Source of the DNA: Peromyscus leucopus | Lineage: Eukaryota > Chordata > Mammalia > Rodentia > Cricetidae | Assembly: GCF_004664715.2 (NCBI RefSeq) | Contig: NC_051083.1 | Span: 114,958,534-115,022,533 of the forward strand | Direction: 5' to 3' | Length of the DNA: 64,000 bases | In this document: positions 24,433 to 36,859 of the stretch, piece by piece | How positions within the stretch are numbered: the first letter of the stretch is position 1 | Layout: the number at the start of each line of letters is the position of its first letter | Made by a program: the position numbers and the translations under genes | The notes under the pieces: generated by a model | Databases searched by the model: none | What the model saw: only the letters and a program-made list of their open reading frames with translations | Told to the model about the DNA's origin: nothing

Positions 24433-24587
24433 GCTGGGCAGTGGTGGTGCATGCCTTTAATCCCAGCACTTGGGAGGCAGAGGCAGGCGGATCTCTGTGA
24501 GTTCGAGGCCAGCCTGGTCTACAGCGGGAGATCCAGGAAAGGCGCAAAGCTACACAGAGAAACTCTGTCTCGAGAAAACAAAAACAA
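24433..24587 (+). mobile_element. B1 SINE with target-site duplication
   Basis: An intact-looking B1 body starting GCTGGGCAGTGGTGG and ending GTCTCGAGAAAACAAAAAC. Flanks AAAAAGTATACATCTTCTCA (24413-24432) and its near-identical copy (24588-24607) are a 20-bp target duplication with one difference. Confidence 0.93.
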
Positions 24588-24651
24588 AAAAAGGATACAT
24601 CTTCTCATGATTGCCATATGTGCTTATATAACATACCCCAATTTGAATGTG

Positions 24652-25891
<1,240 letters not shown>

Positions 25892-25930
25892 TACACACAC
25901 ACACACACACACACTCACACACACACACAG

Positions 25931-25988
<58 letters not shown>
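25892..25988. repeat. (AC)n-(GATA)n compound microsatellite
   Basis: AC units to about 25930, followed by about 14 GATA units (25931-25988). Confidence 0.94.
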
Positions 25989-25989
<1 letters not shown>

Positions 25990-26690
25990 GGAGTAAAACA
26001 GCCATCTCATTAATTTAATGTTGGAAATAATTTAGTTACTCTCTCGCCTAGTGATATTTACATGAGTGCATGTCAGAAAAGAAGAAAAAAATTAGCAAGC
26101 ATTTCATTAACAACTCTCTCTCTCCACCCCACCCCCCTCACATACACACGGTGCTCATCAAGAATCCTTATCTGCTCTTTGAAATCAGACTCAAAGACTC
26201 TAGTGTGACACACCTTGGTTGAAAAATACTGTAATAGCTATCTATTTGGCAGTGGTCAGGAAAAGACCTGTTTTCAAGTGTATGTCCAAAATAAAAGACA
26301 TGTCCAAAGAATACTGATCATTGAAGTCAAATTGCTTCAAATATTTAAGATAGGTTCATCTTTTCACAGTAATTCTTCTTGATACAATTTGGCCTTAAGT
26401 TGATTTTAGGTCATCATTATGGACAGCAATCACTGGATTTTGCTGAGATGTAGAGATATCCTAAAGGAACTCTCATGAGAAGCACCAGGTACTTTAATCA
26501 TCCACTAAAGGGTCCTGGGCTATTTACTTTTTAAGAAGTATCTTGTTTTCTCTCTAAAGTCTTTGACTACTAATTATATTGTATATACCTCCAGTAGTCC
26601 TTTGACATTTACTATTCTACCTTAAGTTCAGCAACCAAACTCAGTTAAAAATGTGTATATAAAAAAATAAAATAAAATAAAATAAAAAAG

Positions 26691-26835
26691 CCGGGCGTTG
26701 GTGGCGCACGCCTTTAATTCCAGCACTCGGGAGGCAGAGCCAGGCGGATCTCTGTGAGTTTGAGGCCAGCCTGGGCTACCAAGTGAGCTCCAGGAATGGC
26801 GCAAAGCTACACAGAGAAACCCTGTCTCAAAAAAA
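26691..26835 (+). mobile_element. B1 SINE
   Basis: GCCGGGCGTTGGTGGCGCAC starts a full B1 body ending CCCTGTCTC plus an A-rich tail with AAAT units. An AAAAT-rich run lies directly upstream. Confidence 0.92.
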
Positions 26836-26849
26836 AAATAAATAAATAA

Positions 26850-27734
26850 AAGTGTATGAAGTGCTATTGAGAGTCTTGGTGTGGAGTTTCTAGAAGTAGT
26901 CTTCATAAGTTTGGGTGGATTATTTTTTGTTTTATCACATTGGGCTGCTCTAAGATTATTAAAGAATAATCTTTATTTTTCAGTTCCACAAATAATAGGA
27001 AATTATAGTTTTTAAGAAGGAGGCCTTTAGGTACATGTAACATTTTAGTCATGTGGATAAATGCGTAAGTTCATGATATACAACTGCCTCACTTGTATAC
27101 CAAGTTTGAGAGTTTTATAAGTTATCAGGTATGAAAAGAAAGAATTTGATTGGTAAATTACTACCTTACATATATAATGGAGAGTAATAGTATAGATTTT
27201 ATTTACATCTGAAACACTGATATACTTTTCTATTTACTAGCAAAGATTCCATTAAGCCATCTACTTAAATAAAATTAGTATTTTACATTAACTTAAATAG
27301 ATTATCATTTATAAAATTAATTATTTACATTTGGAAGTAACAGCAGAGAATAACAATACCTCAATTAATTATTTCACTAAGAAGAAAGTTCACTTGAATA
27401 AATTCTGTCCTGTTATGCAAAGATGCAGAGGATTAATGGAAGCTTTGTATAGTAGTAGTGGCAGCTGTTAGTGGGAAAGGCATATACTACCATCAACTCA
27501 GGAATGATTGGTTTGTGTTAATGTCCCAAAGAAACAGAGATACATTCCCTGAGCCTGGGAGAACCTCACTCTCTTCTTGGATGATGGCTGAAATGGAATC
27601 CTGTTTCTGACATTAACTCTATGAAAGAAGTAGTTGAATAACAAGAATCCATATTAATGGAAATGTTATATTACAGCTTTGAAAGATACTCTGACCTTGC
27701 TAATTCTGAATAGTTGTTCAATCAATTAATAGTG
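26850..27734. other. No gene recognised
   Basis: AT-rich sequence with no ORF of note and no identified repeat. Confidence 0.45.
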
Positions 27735-27905
27735 TGTGCTCAGTATGTGCCATGTACCATGCTAATTGTTTTATGTGTCATTTCATCAACTCCTTTGAGG
27801 CGGATATTATTTCATTATGTAGATAGGGAAACAGCAGCTCAGTGACAGCAAGTAATACACTTGACCAAGTTATCAGCAAATGCTCAGATTTAGGTTCCAA
27901 AGTCA
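27735..27905 (+). mobile_element. MIR SINE
   Basis: CAGTATGTGCCATGTACCAT, then TTTCATCAACTCCTTTGAGG, GATAGGGAAACAGCAGCTCA and an AATGCTCAGATTTAGGTTCC end, in MIR sense order. Confidence 0.8.
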
Positions 27906-28822
27906 GCACTAACTAACTGATATAGTAACCGATATCAAATACTTCAGTAACTCAAGACACAGGATAAGAAAAATATCATAGGGTCTTCTAACTGGTACAT
28001 GAGAATTAGAGTAAGCTCCCTACCCTAAACCCTACTTACCTATTCTTCAATCCTGTGTGGCAGTGACCTTTAGTTAGTCCAAGCTATGATTACAAAATAT
28101 ATGAAAGAGAAAGAATGGCACAAGTGTCCTGACTTTTAAAATAATCATCCTTGAGGTTACATTTATGCTGCCCAAAGGGAAGTTGTTACTCAATGTCTGG
28201 AACCGTGGCCAAGGCCAAATTGGCAACATGCTTTAAACTCTCAGGAACCAAACCTTTAAAGTCTACTAACCAGTTTGACACTAGCTGGCATTGGCATCAA
28301 AATGCTTGTTCTTTCATGTCATTGCCAGGAAAAAAAGTGATGACTATTATTTACAGAAAAAGATCACTATCAAATGTTGTATGTCATGAACTTGCAAGTG
28401 GGATACTTTACATGTTAAGAGATGCTTACTAGGGGCTGAACATTATGGAGAACAAAAAATGAGACTGCTCCAAAAGATTTAGTGACTGTGTCTATGATAA
28501 TGTGTCAGTTGGTCATCTAGTCCTCCACAAGAATGATGGGAATATTGAAAATGTCAGAGATTTGCTTCATTAATTATCTTTATGCCTTGCAACTGTAAAA
28601 ATGATGGCAAATGAACCCAGCTTGATTGAAGAAGCTGACTTTGGTTGAAGAAACCCAAAACACGAGTGAACTTGTGGTAAAGATGTCAATGCCTTTTGAG
28701 TGATGAATGAAAACAGGGAACATACGACATTTGTTTTGAACTTTCAGGGGAAGCTCGTCAAACGAGGTGTTTTGGAACAGAATTGTAACCAGGGCGACAA
28801 ATGGTTTATATGCTAGACTCTT

Positions 28823-28826
<4 letters not shown>
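27906..28826. other. No gene recognised
   Basis: A 93-codon plus ORF at 28151-28432 was examined; no recognisable domain or gene structure. Confidence 0.4.

Positions 28827-28885
<59 letters not shown>
28827..28885. repeat. (GA)n microsatellite
   Basis: About 29 uninterrupted AG units. Sense Arg/Glu and antisense Leu/Ser ORFs are artefacts. Confidence 0.96.
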
Positions 28886-28887
<2 letters not shown>

Positions 28888-30685
28888 TTGGCATGGCAGA
28901 GACCTCAAAACAAGTGCAGAATTCAAATACAGATGAAAAGTTGTGTTCTTTTATTGTTATTATTTACTTGTTGATTAACTGATATTGTCCTCTCAAAAAC
29001 AAGAATTAAAGCTAGTAGAATAGACATTCAGAAGCACTGGAAAAATTGTGTGATTGAATTCTTCATTAACAAGTTTGACATAACTTTTGACATTTTCGTT
29101 TTGACTGATGCTGCCTAATAATCCTTGGAGTTCCAACTCTGTCCTCAGTTCTTGGGACAAATATAGCTCAGAAAATTAAGAAATTAATTTTTACTGACTT
29201 TGTCATTTCATTACTTAACTTCCTATGACTTTGATTTAGAACCACTTCTCTTACTTAGTTTTCCAATTGATATTTCAGTGCCCTGAAAAGTAGAGTTCTA
29301 AATTATTCTCATTTGAGTATACAAATTCTGATGGCTGTGGCATACATTCCATCCTATTATTTTAATATCACCATGAAACAAAGTTTATATAAGGTATGTT
29401 AAAGTACACCTCGACCAGCCAAGAGAATATTAAGAGCTGATACTATATCCCTATATTCCATTTGCATGTTTATTCATATTTACACTGGCAGTTTTTTAGA
29501 CTATAGATGAAGAGAGGGGCGGGAAATGAACTAGAGGAGCCTTCAGGACTTTACAAGAGGAAAAATGGGAAATAAGTTAAAATTTTGCAATCTTGAATAA
29601 CCTGCAGAGATGTACTGTGTTATTTACCTGTATTTTTGTGTTTGCACTACAATTCACCTCTGTACTGCAATCCATTTGGCAGAGTGCATGATGCCTGTCT
29701 AACTCTTAGCATGATCCTCTTTCTGAGAAGTCAGACTACCTCTTGACCATCTCTTTGGAATTCTACCTCTATTTGCACTGTTCTGAAACTCAGTAAGTCT
29801 TTTACTTGAGTATTGTCGCCGCCACTCTCCTGAAAACAATTCTACTTCTGCCTATACTACATGGACATCTTTATACAGAGATGTAATACAACCAAGGGTG
29901 TGGTATAAACATACAGGTATTATTGGTACTCTTCTACTAGGCCAATCCTGAAGCCTGCTTTACCTCTTCCTTCTTATTCCAGGTTTTCTCACTCTAGATC
30001 TCCTCTCTCTCTTCCCTGAGCAGATGCTGAAGTACCAACAAACCATCTGGCCCACACAGTGAGGGTTAAGGTACAAATTGGAGCTGTAGCTCTTCTAATC
30101 TAGTATGACAGTTTGTACTGATCAGGTTAATGGAGGATAATTTCTCATTGGCTTGTACAGAGACATGAAAATTTAATCTGATTTGCTATTAATTACTCTG
30201 TCCAATCATTAACATAATGTTTCACTAAATAGAGAAAAAAAAACTATTCACACTGCATAGGCAAGTATATCAACCAGAGCTCAGCAATAGAAAAGTGTTG
30301 CCTTTGGGGTACAGAGAAGAAGCTATACTGCCACTGGAAGCATGACCTACACTTTGATATGCTTCTTAGTATTAGTGATAGGCTATCTTGAACCATATGC
30401 AGTCTTCCAGTTCTGGACAGAATGACACCCATTTGTAAAGTGATTGGCAGTGGATCCTAGAGTACACTGTGGTGTGGGAAACAGAATGGAGTGAATTGAC
30501 CCACAAGGAGATTAAATAACCATATCTTGAGTGAGAACAACATAATGCTTTATCAAACAAATGAAATGACTTTAGATGGCTCTTTTTGTTCTTTCATTAA
30601 CAAATTTTATTAAACAAATCATTCCGTGTTAAGTGCTCTGCTTGATGATAGAGTTATAGAAGTCAAACAGAACTGACATGAGTCA
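28886..30685. other. No gene recognised
   Basis: No coding signal and no confident repeat family. Two short overlapping minus ORFs at 30244-30560 have no domains. Confidence 0.4.
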
Positions 30686-30703
30686 TGCCTTGGTGAAATT
30701 TAT

Positions 30704-30787
30704 TTATTTATTTATTTTAATAAATATTTTTATTTTATAATTAATTTAATTTTACGTATCAGCCATGGATTCCCCTGTCCTCCCTCT
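30704..30787 (-). mobile_element. 5'-truncated L1 3' end with target-site duplication
   Basis: On the minus strand this reads as the L1 3' terminus: GGGGAATCCATGGCTGATAC followed by an A/T-rich tail. It is part of a 109-bp insertion bounded by a perfect 18-bp duplication TGCCTTGGTGAAATTTAT at 30686-30703 and 30813-30830. The insertion's other end is a tRNA-Gly-like piece (30788-30812). Confidence 0.85.
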
Positions 30788-30812
30788 GTGATTCAGTGGT
30801 AGAATTCTCACC
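30788..30812 (+). pseudogene. tRNA-Gly 5'-half-like fragment fused to L1
   Basis: It reads GTGATTCAGTGGTAGAATTC plus TCACC. From memory of the tRNA-Gly(GCC) gene, 23 of 25 bases match its positions from about 7 to the start of the anticodon loop (D-arm and anticodon 5' arm). It stops where the 18-bp target duplication begins, and the next four bases TGCC would also fit the tRNA. It cannot be a working tRNA. Confidence 0.75.
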
Positions 30813-31011
30813 TGCCTTGGTGAAATTTATGATACAGGTAGAAGATACGCATATGTGCATATATGTTTATATGTATATACACACACATTTGTTATATTCA
30901 TATAACAATTTAATTGTAGTTGTGAAAATTTGTAGTGAAAAACCAGAGTGCTTGAAAAGCATATATATAAAGACTGGGTGGCACCCTATTGACTGTCCAA
31001 ATTAAAGAGGA

Positions 31012-31120
31012 ATGGAGCTGGGCCCAACAGAGCATACTTAGAACCCCAGCACTGCAGCGATTGAGAAATGGCATGGCCATGAGTGTTAGAGCAACACAGA
31101 CCACATGATTCCATATCTCA
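31012..31120 (+). mobile_element. Old, diverged B1-like SINE
   Basis: GAGCTGGGCCCAACAGAGCA, then GAACCCCAGCACTGCAG and a CACAGACCACATGATTCCATATCTC end, show the B1 layout with many changes. It lies directly left of the L1 insertion. Confidence 0.4.
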
Positions 31121-31125
31121 TTTTA

Positions 31126-31140
31126 AAAAGGAAAGAAAGA
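31126..31140. repeat. Target-site duplication (left) of the 5'-inverted L1
   Basis: AAAAGGAAAGAAAGA here is repeated exactly at 32717-32731. The left copy follows TTTTA, a good L1 endonuclease cut context. Confidence 0.85.
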
Positions 31141-31845
31141 GGTAGCCCCACTGGTGATGTGAGTAGCAGTCCAGTCATCCTTGTTCCACATCTAGCATCT
31201 TCCTATGAGTGAGTACATACCATATTTGTCTTTCTGAGTCTGGGTTACCTCACTCAGGATGATTTTTTCTAGATCCATCCATTTGCCTGCAAACCTCATG
31301 ATGTCATTGTTTTTCTCTGCTGAGTAGTATTCCATTGTGTATATGTGCCACAATTTATTTATCCATTCTTCAGTTGAAGGGCACCTAGGTTGTTTCCAGG
31401 TTTTGACTATTACAAACAATGCTGATATGAACATAGCTGAGCAAGTGCTCTTGTGGTATGATTGAGCATTTCTTGGGTATATGCCCAGGAGTGGTATAGC
31501 TGGATCTTGGGGGAGATTGATTCCCAATTTTCTAAGAAAGCGCCATATTGATTTCCAAAGTGGTTGTACAAGCTTGCATTCCCACCAGCAGTGGAGGAGA
31601 GTTCCCCTAGTTCCACATCCTCTCCAGAATAAAGTGTCTTCAGTGTTTTTGATCTCAGCCATTCTGACAGGCGTAAGGTGGTATCTCAGAGTTGTTTTGA
31701 TTTGCATTTCCCTGATGATTAGAGATGTTGAGCAATTCCTTAAATGTCTTTCAGCCATTTGAGTTTCCTCTGTTGAGAATTCTCTGTTTAGTTCTAAAGC
31801 CAATTTCTCAATTGGACTATTGGTCATTTTGATGTCTAATTTCCT
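31141..31845 (-). mobile_element. Inverted 5' part of an L1: ORF2 C-terminal segment
   Basis: L1 ORF2 makes the endonuclease/reverse transcriptase that copies L1 and SINE RNAs into the genome. The minus strand encodes about 210 uninterrupted C-terminal residues ending near 31192. Visible are [20 protein letters not shown], the Cys/His motif region [40 protein letters not shown] and MEYYSAEKN. The first Cys of the C-x3-C-x7-H-x4-C motif is Phe, a damaging change. Upstream ORF2 (endonuclease, reverse transcriptase) is absent, so the copy is dead. It abuts a plus-strand L1 3' UTR at about 31845. Confidence 0.93.
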
Positions 31846-32716
31846 CAGGAAGGACATGGAGAAATGGATGAGATCTATGTGAACAGCCTGGACATGAGTG
31901 GGAGCAATGAAGGGCAAGGGTCGAGGGAAAGAGAGCGGGAGATCCTAGCTGGATCAAGAAAAGAGAGGGAGAACAAGGAATAGGAGACCATGGTAAATGA
32001 AGGCCACATGAGAAAAGGAAGAAACAAAGAGCTAAAGAGGCCCACAGAAATCCACAAAGATGCCCCCACAAGGGTCTTCTGGCACTGGTCGAGAGACGGC
32101 CTGGACTGACCTACTCTGGTGATGGGATGGCCAAACACCCTAATGGTTGTGCCATGGGCCCCGTCCAAGGACTGAGGAATCTGGATGCAGACATCCACGG
32201 CTAGGCCCCTGGTGGAGCTCTGGGAGTCTAATTAGCGAGAAAGAGGAGGGTTTATATGAGCAAGAATTGTTGGGGCCAGGGTTGGATAAAGCGCGGGGAC
32301 AAATAGCCAAATGAATGGAGGCGCATGAACTATGAACCAAGGGCTGAGGGGCCCCCAACTGGATCAGGCCCTCTGAATGGGTGAGACAGTCGATTGGCTT
32401 GGTCTGTTTGGGGGGCGTCTGGGCAGTGGTGCCAGGTCCTGGGCTTGCTGCATGAGTTGGCTGTTTGAATCCTGGGACTTATGCAGGAACGCTTGGCTCA
32501 ATCTGGGAGGGGGGGACTGGACCTGGCTGGACTGAGTCTACCAGGTCGATCTCAGTCCTCGGGGGAGACCTTGATCTGGAAGGGGTGGGAGTGGGGGTTG
32601 GGCTGGGGGGAGGAGGAGGTGGGCGGGAGGGGAGAGAATGGGGGAATCTGTGGCTGTTATGTAGAACTGAATAGTATTGTGGAATAAAAAAATAAAATAA
32701 AAAAAGAAAAAAAAAG
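31846..32716 (+). mobile_element. Sense 3' UTR part of the same L1
   Basis: Plus-strand L1 3' UTR: AGGAAGGACATGGAGAAATG at the start, GGCCTGGACTGACCTACTCT near 32099, a G-rich stretch (32575-32645), GGGAATCTGTGGCTGTTATG near 32641 and an A-rich tail to 32716. Together with the inverted part it makes a 1576-bp insertion within one 15-bp duplication. ORFs at 31817-32823 are 3' UTR shadows. Confidence 0.9.
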
Positions 32717-32731
32717 AAAAGGAAAGAAAGA

Positions 32732-34239
32732 ACAAAAACTAAAGAAAAGAAAAAGAGAGAAGGAAGGAGAGAAAGAATGTAATGTGTGAAAGCTCCTAGG
32801 AGGCAAATGGGCTTGAGGAACATAACACCAGGGAGACAGGAATTTGAAGAGCAAGAAAGAGGAAAAAGCTGAGATTTGGGCTACAATTATAAATTCTTTG
32901 GCTAGGAGTGGGAATAAGATAGGTTATATGTTTGGGGATCCTGTAACAAGGTATCTGTTGTTCACTTCCATGGAACATTTGGGCTTTTTCCTAAGGGCAA
33001 AGGGAAACTGTTAAAGATTTCTAGGTTTAGTTGATGTGAGGGCAGTAGATATTTTTAATCTTTCCTAATGGCAAGCACACTCAACAAATTCTTCAACTGT
33101 ATTCAGAAACACTCGTATGTGGCTGGAGCAGATGAGGCATTTCCACTGTTCATCTGAGCAGAAGGCAGAACCCCTGAGAGGCTGAACAGTAATTACACTT
33201 CTACTCTAGATCCAGGTTTTAACCACAAGAAGTGTGTTCTGCAGGCTCTATTTCATAATTGAGGGTAATTACAAGGAGTTAAAACTAGATTAGAGACAAT
33301 TAGGCCCTATACAACAGGGAGCTCTGTGGGTGGTCGGGAAGGGAGTAGGAAGAACCAGCTGGGGAAGTGTTTCCCAAACTGCTTGGCATTCTTGGACTCA
33401 TTTTGTAAGTGGAGGTTTGGGGATAGCTATCTGTGCTTCTGGTGTCCCTAGAGGTAGCACCAGAAATTAGATTTAACCACACATATACATGTCACTGATA
33501 GCCAATCAAGATTACCTTGTCCTCAAGCTAGAGAGTTTCATAGGCCAGATACCAAAATTGGAAACAAGTGGCAAAGAAAGATAGATGATGAAATACATTG
33601 CTCTTCAATGGAAGAGGCCCTATTGGAACAATGACATTTTTTTTTCTCACTCTGACTTTAGATATCGTGGGGTAGATATGGCAAGCACGGATACTTACTA
33701 CCTTTGAGTCCATTTTGGAAGTCTGGTGTGGCTGTTCCACAAAATTGGGGAAAAGGAATAATGAGTGAACTTGAGAGTTGGCTAGAGGCCAGCTGAGAAG
33801 CTTTGACCCCATCCCTTGGACATGGAGGGTAATAAGCAAAGAAGAGTCAGGTTTAGCTTTGGACTCTATAAGATCCATCTATATACTATGGGAAGGAGGT
33901 GCAGGAGGACAACAAGGGACAAGGCTGAGATCATTCAGTTGGAAGGAAGTGGAGGTGACACTAAGGAATGGACTGAGGAGAAAAAAGAGAAAAAAGTGTA
34001 GTAAGTGTATGCAGCAAAAGTGACTTATTTCACTTATCTACCATATATCCATTTTTTTACTAGTCACTGATTGACTTAATCAACAAGTGATTATTTGTAA
34101 CTGTTCTGTGTGGAATGCCATGCTAGGAGAAATTAAGAGGAATAAGGACTTATCCCTGAGCCATAGACCCAATAGTTTTGGTTGTCTAATGAACACAGTG
34201 TGATCAGCCTTTAAACAATATATACACCACCAACAAAAT
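32732..34239. other. No gene recognised
   Basis: A purine-rich flank (32732-32780) is followed by unassigned DNA. The 116-codon minus ORF at 33528-33878 overlaps two plus ORFs and has no domain. Confidence 0.45.
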
Positions 34240-34500
34240 GGACTTGGCAGGTTGTATTTATATGTATTTGTGCATATAAATACATATATACATGCATGCA
34301 TACATACATACATACATATGCACACATAAATGTGTGTATATAACAATACTAATCAAAGAGAAATATGCTATCAACTTGAGAATGGGGATGGAATATGGCC
34401 AGAGTTCAAGGGAAGGTAGCTGGGGGTAGGTTGAAAGGAAGAAAGTGATGCGGAAACATGATGTAATTCTATGTCAATTAAAAACATATTTTTAAAATTT
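34240..34500 (+). mobile_element. L1 3' end fragment with (CATA)n tract
   Basis: A CATACATA run (34286-34318) is followed by GAATGGGGATGGAATATGGC, AAGAAAGTGATGCGGAAACA and TGATGTAATTCTATGTCAAT, then an A/T-rich end, in L1 3' order. Confidence 0.5.
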
Positions 34501-35028
34501 TATTTTAAAAACATGAGGACAATGGTATTACAGTCTTTGAGGGATTTGATTAATTGTCCGAGTGAGTGAACTAAATAGTTGCTCTAGCATTTTAGAGATG
34601 GTTTTCATCACTAGAAAGACAGCTGAACTAAAGAAACATGACAAAATGAGATATGCCCAGTGTAATATTAATGAAATTCAAGGTGATATACAGTGAAGGG
34701 CCTTGCTAGGCAGAAGCTAAGAAAAGATAATAGGAAGTCTTGGATGATGAAGAACAATGGAAATAGCACTATGACTGTGTATATATATAGGAAGTGGGGA
34801 GAGATTTTTGAAGGCATTTGCTTGTGGATACATACAGACACTGGTAGGTAATATAACTAAGAAACCTTAATACTAGCAGATAATTCTATCAACTTCTCTC
34901 ATAAACACAGAAAAAGAAAGTGAGGAAGGAAGGAGTTTTTATAGAATGAAGCTGTTGTTGCAAACTGGATTTTTCTAATGACTGACACATAAATTGCACA
35001 TAATAACAGATTTAATATGACATTTACA

Positions 35029-35029
<1 letters not shown>
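34501..35029. other. No gene recognised
   Basis: No ORF of note; weak MIR or L2 traces at best. Confidence 0.4.
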
Positions 35030-35060
<31 letters not shown>

Positions 35061-35291
35061 TAATGTAATTTGATCAACTTTACCCCATACTCTCTCACTC
35101 CTGCTCCCTTTGAGCCCTGCTTTCTTCCTAGCACTTTCTTCTATTTTTATATTATTTTAAAAACTAGGTTCCATATGTGAGAAAAATGTGATATCTTTCT
35201 GAGTCTTGTTTATTTTACTTACATGATTATCTCCAGCCAACTCCATCCATTTCCTTATGAATAACGTAAGTTCAACTTTCTTTAAGCTTTG

Positions 35292-35336
<45 letters not shown>

Positions 35337-35465
35337 TGTGTGTGTTATACATAAATATATGTACACATATGTGTATGTATATGAATGAATGTTATATTTT
35401 CTTTTTCAGTTGATAGGCACTTAGGTTGATTTTGTATCTTGGTTCTTGTGAATGATCAAGTTTTG
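35030..35465 (-). mobile_element. Old L1, antisense, ORF2 3' region
   Basis: TTTCTGAGTCTTGTTTATTT, then ATGATTATCTCCAGCCAACT, CCATCCATTTCCTTATGAAT and TGATAGGCACTTAGGTTGAT match the antisense of the L1 ORF2 C-terminal coding region. A (TG)n run lies inside it. Confidence 0.75.
35294..35345. repeat. (TG)n microsatellite
   Basis: About 25 TG units with one TC interruption, within an old L1. Confidence 0.94.
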
Positions 35466-35735
35466 GTGTTTCTAGTTTCCTCTTAAAATGAACCAATATA
35501 TGGTAGAGTAGCCTGGTGGAGTTACATCCATCTTGATGAATTTACTCTTTCTGTTCAGGGGTTCACCTGAAATATTAGACTGTAAAAACTGGAGGGAGAG
35601 TCCCTCCCTTGCTAGTGATTTCCTGGAAGAAGGGAACAGCAGTTGCTTGAAATGCCAAGTTGTCAATCAAGTATCTGACCCCCGTTAGAGAAGTTCAAGC
35701 TGCTGGGGAAAGGACTCTGGGCATGGAGAAGGCCA

Positions 35736-36674
35736 TTAGGTCTTCACGGCATGCTTCCACTCACTCAGGAGTCTCTGCACTGCCCTTTTAACATCCTTGT
35801 TTCTCAGGCTATACACAATAGGATTGACCATGGGGGTGACCACAGTGTAGAGCAGTGAGAAGATTTTGTTTAGGGCAGTGGCCTGAGTCGCTGTAGGGAT
35901 AGCATATACTGTTCCCAGAGTTCCATAGTATAGAGTGACCACAATGAGGTGGGAGGAGCATGTGGAAAAGGCTCGTTGTTTTCCTGCAGCTGATGGTATC
36001 CTGAGGACAGCAACCACAATGTTTATATAAGAGGCTACAGTAAGCAGGAAGGGCACCATGGTGACAAAGGAAGCCATGAGGAAAGTAGCTTTTTCTACTT
36101 CCTCAGGATCAGAACAAGCTAGCTTCAACACAGGGGCAAGGTCACAAAAGAAATGGTCAATCTCATTGGATGCACAGAACTGCAGCTGGAAAGTCATAGT
36201 GACAGTGACAATAGGGGTTATAAATCCACCCACCCAAGATCCACCTGCAAGCAAGATACATGTGTGGAGGTTCATGAGAGATGGGTACCGAAGTGGGCTG
36301 CAAATAGCAAGGTATCGGTCATAAGACATGGCTGCCAGGAGAAAGCACTCAGCTACTGCCATGGAGCCAAAGAAATAAAACTGAGCCACACATCCTGCAA
36401 AAGAAATTGCTTCTGAACCAGAGAGAAGGGTCTTCAGCATCTTAGGAGCAATAGAGGTTGTATACCAGATCTCGAGAAAGGAGAAATTGGATAGGAAGAA
36501 GTACATGGGAGTTTGGAGGCTTCGGTCACTGAAAGTTACTGTAAGGATGAGAATATTCCCCAGTAAGGTCATTATATAGATTCCAAGAAATGTTCCAAAA
36601 AGGAAAAACTGTGACCCGTGGAGGCTTCCAAATCCCAGAAGGAGAAATTCTTTGATTATGGTCAGATTACCCAT
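35736..36674 (-). CDS. Olfactory receptor, class II (family 11/6-like), intact
   Basis: G-protein-coupled odorant receptor of the olfactory neuron surface, expected to signal through G-olf and cAMP. It encodes 312 residues, a normal OR length. Visible: NLT glycosylation site at residue 3; GN (39-40) in helix 1; PMYFFLSNFSFLE (56-68) in helix 2; Cys95, expected to pair with Cys187; MSYDRYLAIC (116-125), the DRY motif with the rodent OR flank; FFCDLAPVLKLACSD (175-189) in loop 2; SY (215-216) in helix 5; KQRAFSTCSSHL (232-243) in helix 6; PMVNPIVYSLRN (281-292) in helix 7; a Lys/Arg-rich tail. The frame stays open 39 codons further up to 36791, but that extension reads through a strong splice acceptor (36699-36700) and is unlike any OR N-terminus, so I place the start at 36674. 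Single coding exon. Family placement is from memory; the exact orthologue is not assigned. Confidence 0.96.
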   Translation of the reverse strand: MGNLTIIKEFLLLGFGSLHGSQFFLFGTFLGIYIMTLLGNILILTVTFSDRSLQTPMYFFLSNFSFLEIWYTTSIAPKMLKTLLSGSEAISFAGCVAQFYFFGSMAVAECFLLAAMSYDRYLAICSPLRYPSLMNLHTCILLAGGSWVGGFITPIVTVTMTFQLQFCASNEIDHFFCDLAPVLKLACSDPEEVEKATFLMASFVTMVPFLLTVASYINIVVAVLRIPSAAGKQRAFSTCSSHLIVVTLYYGTLGTVYAIPTATQATALNKIFSLLYTVVTPMVNPIVYSLRNKDVKRAVQRLLSEWKHAVKT

Positions 36675-36697
36675 CTCTATCCGATTCAGGCTTAAGA

Positions 36698-36714
36698 TCT
36701 GAGGAGAGGAAGTA
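36698..36714 (-). promoter_or_regulatory. Predicted splice acceptor before the OR coding exon
   Basis: On the minus strand a pyrimidine-rich run TACTTCCTCTCCTCAG ends in AG at 36700-36699, leaving a 24-base leader before the ATG. OR genes usually have upstream non-coding exons spliced to one coding exon, so this fits. It also argues against the upstream in-frame ATG at 36791. Confidence 0.7.
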
Positions 36715-36859
36715 TAAACAACTGGTAAAGGAGCAAACACTACTGGAAGGGAGCAAGAGCACCAGAGAAACTTTCTAGCACATAAACTCAAGTGTTGTTT
36801 CTTCTCCCCTAGAAGATACTTCGTACATGTTCTACTAAGTGGATTTACCTAGTAGCTGC

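Noticed and set aside
28151..28432. 93-codon ORF considered as a processed pseudogene
   Set aside because: No parent gene could be recognised, no poly-A tail or target duplication found at its ends.
30788..30830. A functional tRNA-Gly gene
   Set aside because: Only the first part of a tRNA is present; the anticodon 3' arm, T-arm and acceptor are missing.
31817..32823. Cluster of 60-115 codon ORFs on both strands
   Set aside because: They fall in the GC-rich L1 3' UTR, which is open in several frames by composition.
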